Assembly: GCA_019747875.1 (NCBI GenBank)
Contig: JAIEQI010000065.1
Coordinates: 1 to 44,944, forward strand
DNA: 44,944 nt
Direction: 5' to 3'
Source of the DNA: Candidatus Obscuribacterales bacterium
GTDB taxonomy: Bacteria; Cyanobacteriota; Vampirovibrionia; Obscuribacterales; Obscuribacteraceae
In this document: piece by piece, positions 41,384 to 44,944 of the stretch
How positions within the stretch are numbered: position 1 is the first letter of the stretch
Layout of the letters: each line of letters begins with the position of its first letter
Program-made: the position numbers and the translations under genes
The notes under the pieces: model-generated
Database searches by the model: none
What the model was told of the DNA's origin: nothing
Seen by the model: the letters and a program-made list of their open reading frames with translations, nothing else

Positions 41384-42613
41384 TCACAAACGGGCAGCTT
41401 CTAGAGTGCGCTTAATTTCGCCGTGCAAATCGTCTCTCAGACTTGGCTTGTAACCAAAACTGACCGAAACTGCCGGAACCTGATCAAGCAGGTTCGCAAT
41501 CCTCGAGTGCGCTTGGCTCCGCTTAAGCTCAGCGGACGCCTCAGTTGATTCTATCAGCCAGCCAGAGCCAAAGGCCGGATCAATCGGCGTATAACACTGC
41601 GCTATTAGCTTCGCCAGTGCAGTTTCCTTATCTATAGATGAGAACTCGAAATCCTGTTCGTCATCATGGATGAGCCGTGGAAAGAGAATGCCTTTGACTT
41701 GCGAGTAGGCTTTGTTAGCCCTGGAATACAAATGAGAGTAATCGGCAGATGAAAGCATGACCTTGCGAGTAAAGTGAGTGGACGGACCCTCCTCGTCAGT
41801 TTTCTTTGCAATCATCTCAATGGGCTGATCTTGCTTGCGTGTTATAGTGCTTGTCTTTTGAATCCAATCCTGACCTAATGTGGCTTGCAAGAGTCCGGGA
41901 CCAAGTAGAGCAGCCATAGGAAAAAACGTCCCCCACCAATTCTCATTATTCGACTGCAGCATGCCGGGCGCCCATAAAAACGTCCGATCATTTGAGATTA
42001 GTTTGTTGCGCGAATTAGATAAGAGCAGCCAAAGCAAGAGAGAACTTTTGCCAGCGCCCTTCTCACCGACAATAAGCCAGGATTCGTCTCGATCGATCTC
42101 AACTGATGCTGCATGCAAGAGCACCGCACCGAGCTTCTCACATGAGCGCAAATGTACTTCCCTGAGCGCGCGCATCAGATGCTTGCTGGAGTCCGGACTT
42201 TCATCATCAGTGAAAATTCGTATCTGGTTTGATTCGGAATCAACAGTGAAAGCTTGTTTGAAGCCAGGCAAAGAAGCCAGCTTGAAGCCATGCGCCGTTT
42301 GTTGCTTGCTGTAATCGAACAATCTGAATGTGCTTGTTTGAACACTGTCACAACTAGCATCGCGAAAAGATTCGGTTATGTTGTTCAGCGCAGCCGACTC
42401 ATGTATGTGTTGAAACGCGTATTCGCTACGGAAGAGCGGAGCATCGAAAGCTCCGTCAATCAAATCATGGCAGTAATCATTCACATAATCCAGCGCGACC
42501 TTCAGGTTGGAAGACGCCGAATAAGCGAATGGAAAGATGATCTTCTCAGTAGCGATATGCTCAGTGGAACTGCCACCGCATTTAACACTATCAAAATCAT
42601 CTTTATTCGTCAC
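41384..42613 (-). CDS. HPr-kinase-like P-loop protein
   Basis: 409 aa. The central domain has LLHAASVEI, the Walker A loop GEKGAGKSS (183-191) and LISNDRTFL (about 205-213), the H-A-A...GxxGxGKS...S-(N/D)-D arrangement of HPr(Ser) kinase-like proteins. These occur both as true HprK and as stand-alone versions in peptide or cell-envelope gene clusters. The N-terminal 160 residues and C-terminal 150 residues are outside the recognised core. No HPr or PTS gene is here, so the substrate is probably not HPr. It starts four bases after the stop of the glycosyltransferase gene upstream, so the two form an operon. Confidence 0.75.
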   Translation of the reverse strand: MTNKDDFDSVKCGGSSTEHIATEKIIFPFAYSASSNLKVALDYVNDYCHDLIDGAFDAPLFRSEYAFQHIHESAALNNITESFRDASCDSVQTSTFRLFDYSKQQTAHGFKLASLPGFKQAFTVDSESNQIRIFTDDESPDSSKHLMRALREVHLRSCEKLGAVLLHAASVEIDRDESWLIVGEKGAGKSSLLLWLLLSNSRNKLISNDRTFLWAPGMLQSNNENWWGTFFPMAALLGPGLLQATLGQDWIQKTSTITRKQDQPIEMIAKKTDEEGPSTHFTRKVMLSSADYSHLYSRANKAYSQVKGILFPRLIHDDEQDFEFSSIDKETALAKLIAQCYTPIDPAFGSGWLIESTEASAELKRSQAHSRIANLLDQVPAVSVSFGYKPSLRDDLHGEIKRTLEAARL

Positions 42614-42617
42614 GTAC

Positions 42618-44150
42618 TTAGCCTTCGGTCTTGAGTTTTACAGGTCGATTGCCGGTTATCGCCCAGATCAGGGATTGGTATAGACAAGTTGCTGCTCCGA
42701 ACCAGTGAATAGAGAAAAACACAATTGCGCCAACGTATTCAAAGAAAACGTCCTTGATCCGCCAACCCGGAACTGCATAACTCGGAGCGAGAGTGCGCTC
42801 GCGTAGGTATTCAGCGACAGTGCGATGGGGAAGGCAAAGAAAAAGAGCAGGCATAAACAACGAACCAGCAAAATACACAGGACCAAGCATTAAGCCACTG
42901 AGTAGCGCCGCTGCTATCATTGCCGGATTCACGAACCAACAAACGGCCTGGAAGAAAAGACTGAATGAGAGATGAAACAAGCGGCAATCTATTTTCTCGA
43001 AATCAGGAAAATGTTTGGGATAGGAGAAAGCCTGCAACACGCCCCAATACCATGTACATTTTTGCTTTCGCAGCACAGCGACTGATTCGGGAATGCTTGC
43101 GCGGTCAAGATGCCCAAGAAGATTAATCGGGATTCTTTTCCAGTTGAGAAGTAAACCGAAGCCAGCATCCTCATTCATAGTGGCTTCCGGAAAGAGCCCC
43201 GTGCTTTGCAGGATTTCATCCTTAACGAAGAGTCCATGCCCAATCGTATAAACCATGCTTTCTTGCGAAAGTGAGTCGAGTGGACTGATCTTTCGGTCTC
43301 GATATCGAGCAAGGAACGCAGCATGATCACGAGTATGTGGAATCTCCCAGCCGAATGACCAGCGGCACTGCCACCAGGCAGCGCAGCGCAAGACAGAATC
43401 CTGCCACCATTTTTCCTTGCTGGGAATGTTATTCAAATAAAGCGACAGCTGCTGGAATACTTGCTTGCTCGGATCTTGCTCGATCTGAAACAGCAACTCA
43501 AGAAAGGTGTTCTCCTCTGGGCGAGAATCGGCATTATAGATCGCATAGAAAGCATCGCTGTTAGCGAGCCCCGATAATTTCAACTCCTTTATGGCGAAGT
43601 TGAGTTGGTGAGCCATTACTCCCTGAGCTTCCGGATAATGGAGATGCAAGATTGAGTCGCTAGCAAGCTCATCGGCGAAATCTGAGGTAGAAGGCAATAG
43701 CTCCGCGAAATCAATCGCCGACTCCGTCGAGGGAAAGTCTTGAATTGGATCGCCTGAAGAGTTAATCCGAATGAAACGAAGGATTTCTTTGTACTCTGCC
43801 GATGCGTAGGAGGCACTGCGATGGGCTTGAAGGAAGTCCAGCTTCTCTTTCTTCTCCCGTTGAGTTGTGATTATGACCAGTGTCTTCGCGCCTGGATAAG
43901 GCATTTGGCTGAAGTGTTCGACAGCCTCATTTATGCATCTCTGCTCCCTGAGCATTGGTAAAAGAATGAACAAATGGGGGCAGCCAGCAAAATCGCGTTC
44001 TTCCCCGAGCGCCAAGAGCGACGACTGAAAGTCTGCGATCTTCTCATCCCGAATCCGAAAACCGCGAGCAAGCCGGATAAGCCAAATTACCGACATGAAC
44101 AGCAAATAGGCATTGACTGGCCAGTAAATTAACTGCGGAATCGAAGGCAT
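42618..44150 (-). CDS. Membrane glycosyltransferase family 2 (processive-synthase-like)
   Basis: 510 aa. Segments: N-terminal membrane helix (about 5-28), a GT-A domain with LFILLPMLREQ, AIYNADSRPE (Asp-x-Ser in the DxD position, about 208-217), MNEDAGFGLLL (the catalytic E-D) and QKCTWYWG (Q-x-x-x-W, replacing QxxRW), then four membrane helices (about 385-500). This is the layout of cellulose-synthase-like or N-glycan-type membrane transferases, though the Arg of QxxRW is missing. It may make or extend a surface polysaccharide. The ATG start has no strong ribosome site. It is the first gene of an operon with the HPr-kinase-like protein. Confidence 0.85.
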   Translation of the reverse strand: MPSIPQLIYWPVNAYLLFMSVIWLIRLARGFRIRDEKIADFQSSLLALGEERDFAGCPHLFILLPMLREQRCINEAVEHFSQMPYPGAKTLVIITTQREKKEKLDFLQAHRSASYASAEYKEILRFIRINSSGDPIQDFPSTESAIDFAELLPSTSDFADELASDSILHLHYPEAQGVMAHQLNFAIKELKLSGLANSDAFYAIYNADSRPEENTFLELLFQIEQDPSKQVFQQLSLYLNNIPSKEKWWQDSVLRCAAWWQCRWSFGWEIPHTRDHAAFLARYRDRKISPLDSLSQESMVYTIGHGLFVKDEILQSTGLFPEATMNEDAGFGLLLNWKRIPINLLGHLDRASIPESVAVLRKQKCTWYWGVLQAFSYPKHFPDFEKIDCRLFHLSFSLFFQAVCWFVNPAMIAAALLSGLMLGPVYFAGSLFMPALFLCLPHRTVAEYLRERTLAPSYAVPGWRIKDVFFEYVGAIVFFSIHWFGAATCLYQSLIWAITGNRPVKLKTEG

Positions 44151-44222
44151 GGACCAAAAGGGAACCCTAACTACGAGCGAAGCTTGGAAACCGGTAAAGG
44201 ATAAGCCCCTTGCCTCTCTGGG

Positions 44223-44228
44223 TATAAT
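44223..44228 (+). promoter_or_regulatory. Probable -10 box for the tandem-repeat gene
   Basis: A perfect TATAAT preceded by TGGG (extended -10-like) lies 105 nt before the ATG. The -35 region is not recognisable. The leader contains the small hairpin CGGC-TTTAATA-GCCG, about 25 nt before the start codon. Confidence 0.45.
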
Positions 44229-44333
44229 CTCAGAGAATGCACTGCAAAGTTAATGCTCAGGCAGATTGCTAAGTCATATATTTTTAACATTAGTCGGCTT
44301 TAATAGCCGCACCTGGGTGGAAGAGGGCAGATC

Positions 44334-44944
44334 ATGGCTGGTGATGGCGATAACGAAGTTCCAGAAGTACCAAAGGCAGGTCAGGACAGAAATCTGGACA
44401 ATTCGGAGTCCAATTTCTCTGAAAAGACTCTGAACATGGATACCGTTGCTGACGACAGAACGGACTATGAATCAACGTTGAAGCTAACTGGGCCGGATGC
44501 CAAAAGCCGAGCGGCGGCAGAGAAATCATTGCCGGACATGGCAGGCCAGAACGAATGGGCAAAGCAGGGTTCCGCGGCCGAAGCTGACGCAAAATCGCTA
44601 GGTGGAGCAAAGGAAGGGTCCAAAGAAAGTGGCCCCAACGAGGGTAAGGCTTCAGAGGGTCCGCAAGGAACGAATGACAGAGCCGCAATGTCCCCAGATA
44701 TCAGAGCAGCTGCGAACGAGCGCACTTCTATGTCACCTGATATTAGAGCGGCAAATGAGCGCACCGCTATGTCTCCTGACATAAACATGGCTTCCAACGA
44801 TCGCACCGCTATGTCTCCTGACATAAACATGGCTTCCAACGATCGCACTGCGATGTCTCCCGATATAAACATGGCTTCCAACGATCGCACTGCCATGTCT
44901 CCCGACATCAACATGGCTTCCAACGATCGCACTGCCATGTCTCC
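44334..44944 (+). CDS. Start of a protein with 14-residue tandem repeats (runs off the window)
   Basis: Partial: 203 codons are visible and there is no stop before the edge. ATG 44334 has GGAAGAGGG about 8 nt upstream. Residues 1-113 are hydrophilic and disordered (Asp/Glu/Lys/Ala/Gly-rich). From residue 114 the unit N-D-R-T-A-M-S-P-D-I-N-M-A-S is repeated, first as variants (NDRAAMSPDIRAAA, NERTSMSPDIRAA), then nearly perfect. Every unit holds a Met-Ser-Pro preceded by Thr-x or Ala-x, a possible phosphorylation site. The start resembles the disordered N-termini of the large Asp-Gly repeat proteins at 26548 and 31820, so it may be a further member of that group. Confidence 0.75.
   Translation, partial: MAGDGDNEVPEVPKAGQDRNLDNSESNFSEKTLNMDTVADDRTDYESTLKLTGPDAKSRAAAEKSLPDMAGQNEWAKQGSAAEADAKSLGGAKEGSKESGPNEGKASEGPQGTNDRAAMSPDIRAAANERTSMSPDIRAANERTAMSPDINMASNDRTAMSPDINMASNDRTAMSPDINMASNDRTAMSPDINMASNDRTAMS
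44673..44944 (+). repeat. 42-bp coding tandem repeat array
   Basis: At least six units are visible before the window ends: the first three are diverged (the second is 39 bp), the last units nearly identical at the DNA level, with only third-position changes (ACC/ACT, GCT/GCG/GCC, CCT/CCC). Recent expansion by slippage or recombination is likely, so copy number may vary between strains. Confidence 0.9.

Overview
The window is about 45 kb of gene-dense, roughly half-GC bacterial chromosome. The signs of a large-genome, Gram-negative, non-model bacterium are five Hanks-type Ser/Thr kinases (or kinase-like proteins), several TPR proteins, a large filamentous-haemagglutinin-type adhesin, a Uma2 nuclease, GH3 and NHLRC2-like proteins, and many TTG/GTG starts. 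The mix recalls Obscuribacterales (the melainabacterial side of the cyanobacterial lineage), but this is an inference: the window holds no rRNA or other marker gene.

Layout. 1-4.3 kb: lipid-type glycosyltransferase (-), divergent GH3 acyl-amido synthetase (+), then an overlapping EF-hand-like / exported NTF2-like pair. 4.4-7.6 kb: Ala-rich anchored protein (-) and a canonical kinase-TPR receptor (+). 7.7-13.6 kb: 1,670-aa beta-helix adhesin with an embedded beta-propeller, then an exported TPR protein. 13.8-18.9 kb: PEP carboxylase (-), divergent from an NHLRC2-like thioredoxin/NHL protein (+). 19-20.9 kb: a 600-aa protein with a glycine-zipper-like N-terminus and a degenerate FHA-like tail. 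20.9-26.4 kb (-): probable operon of TPR protein, D-Ala-D-Ala carboxypeptidase, zinc-ribbon protein and TPR pseudokinase. 26.5-29.2 kb: 883-aa hydrophilic repeat protein behind two abutting palindromes. 29.3-31.4 kb (-): HAD phosphatase and a response-regulator/kinase fusion. 31.4-35.1 kb: long structured leader and a 1,084-aa protein ending in a probable papain/calpain-fold cysteine peptidase. 35.2-40.5 kb: Uma2 (-), two translationally coupled membrane kinases, and an exported protein with a VirB10/TrbI-like segment. 40.7-44.2 kb (-): small protein, then a GT2 / HPr-kinase-like two-gene operon. 44.3 kb to the edge: start of a gene with 42-bp tandem repeats.

How the parts fit. Phospho-signalling at the envelope is the main theme: three kinase-fold proteins have membrane segments, one is fused to a receiver domain, one is a pseudokinase, and an FHA-like fold may read phosphothreonine. 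Around them lie cell-wall and surface genes (carboxypeptidase, two glycosyltransferases, adhesin). A set of large proteins with Trp/Asp-Gly beta repeats, one carrying a peptidase, looks like a lineage-specific surface or effector family.

Two families of short palindromic intergenic repeats (A, GCGGACG-TCC-CGTCCGC; B, GCCGGC-ATCTT-GCCGGC) are scattered through the window. One B copy lies inside the start of a gene. No tRNA, rRNA, CRISPR array, insertion sequence or prophage was found.
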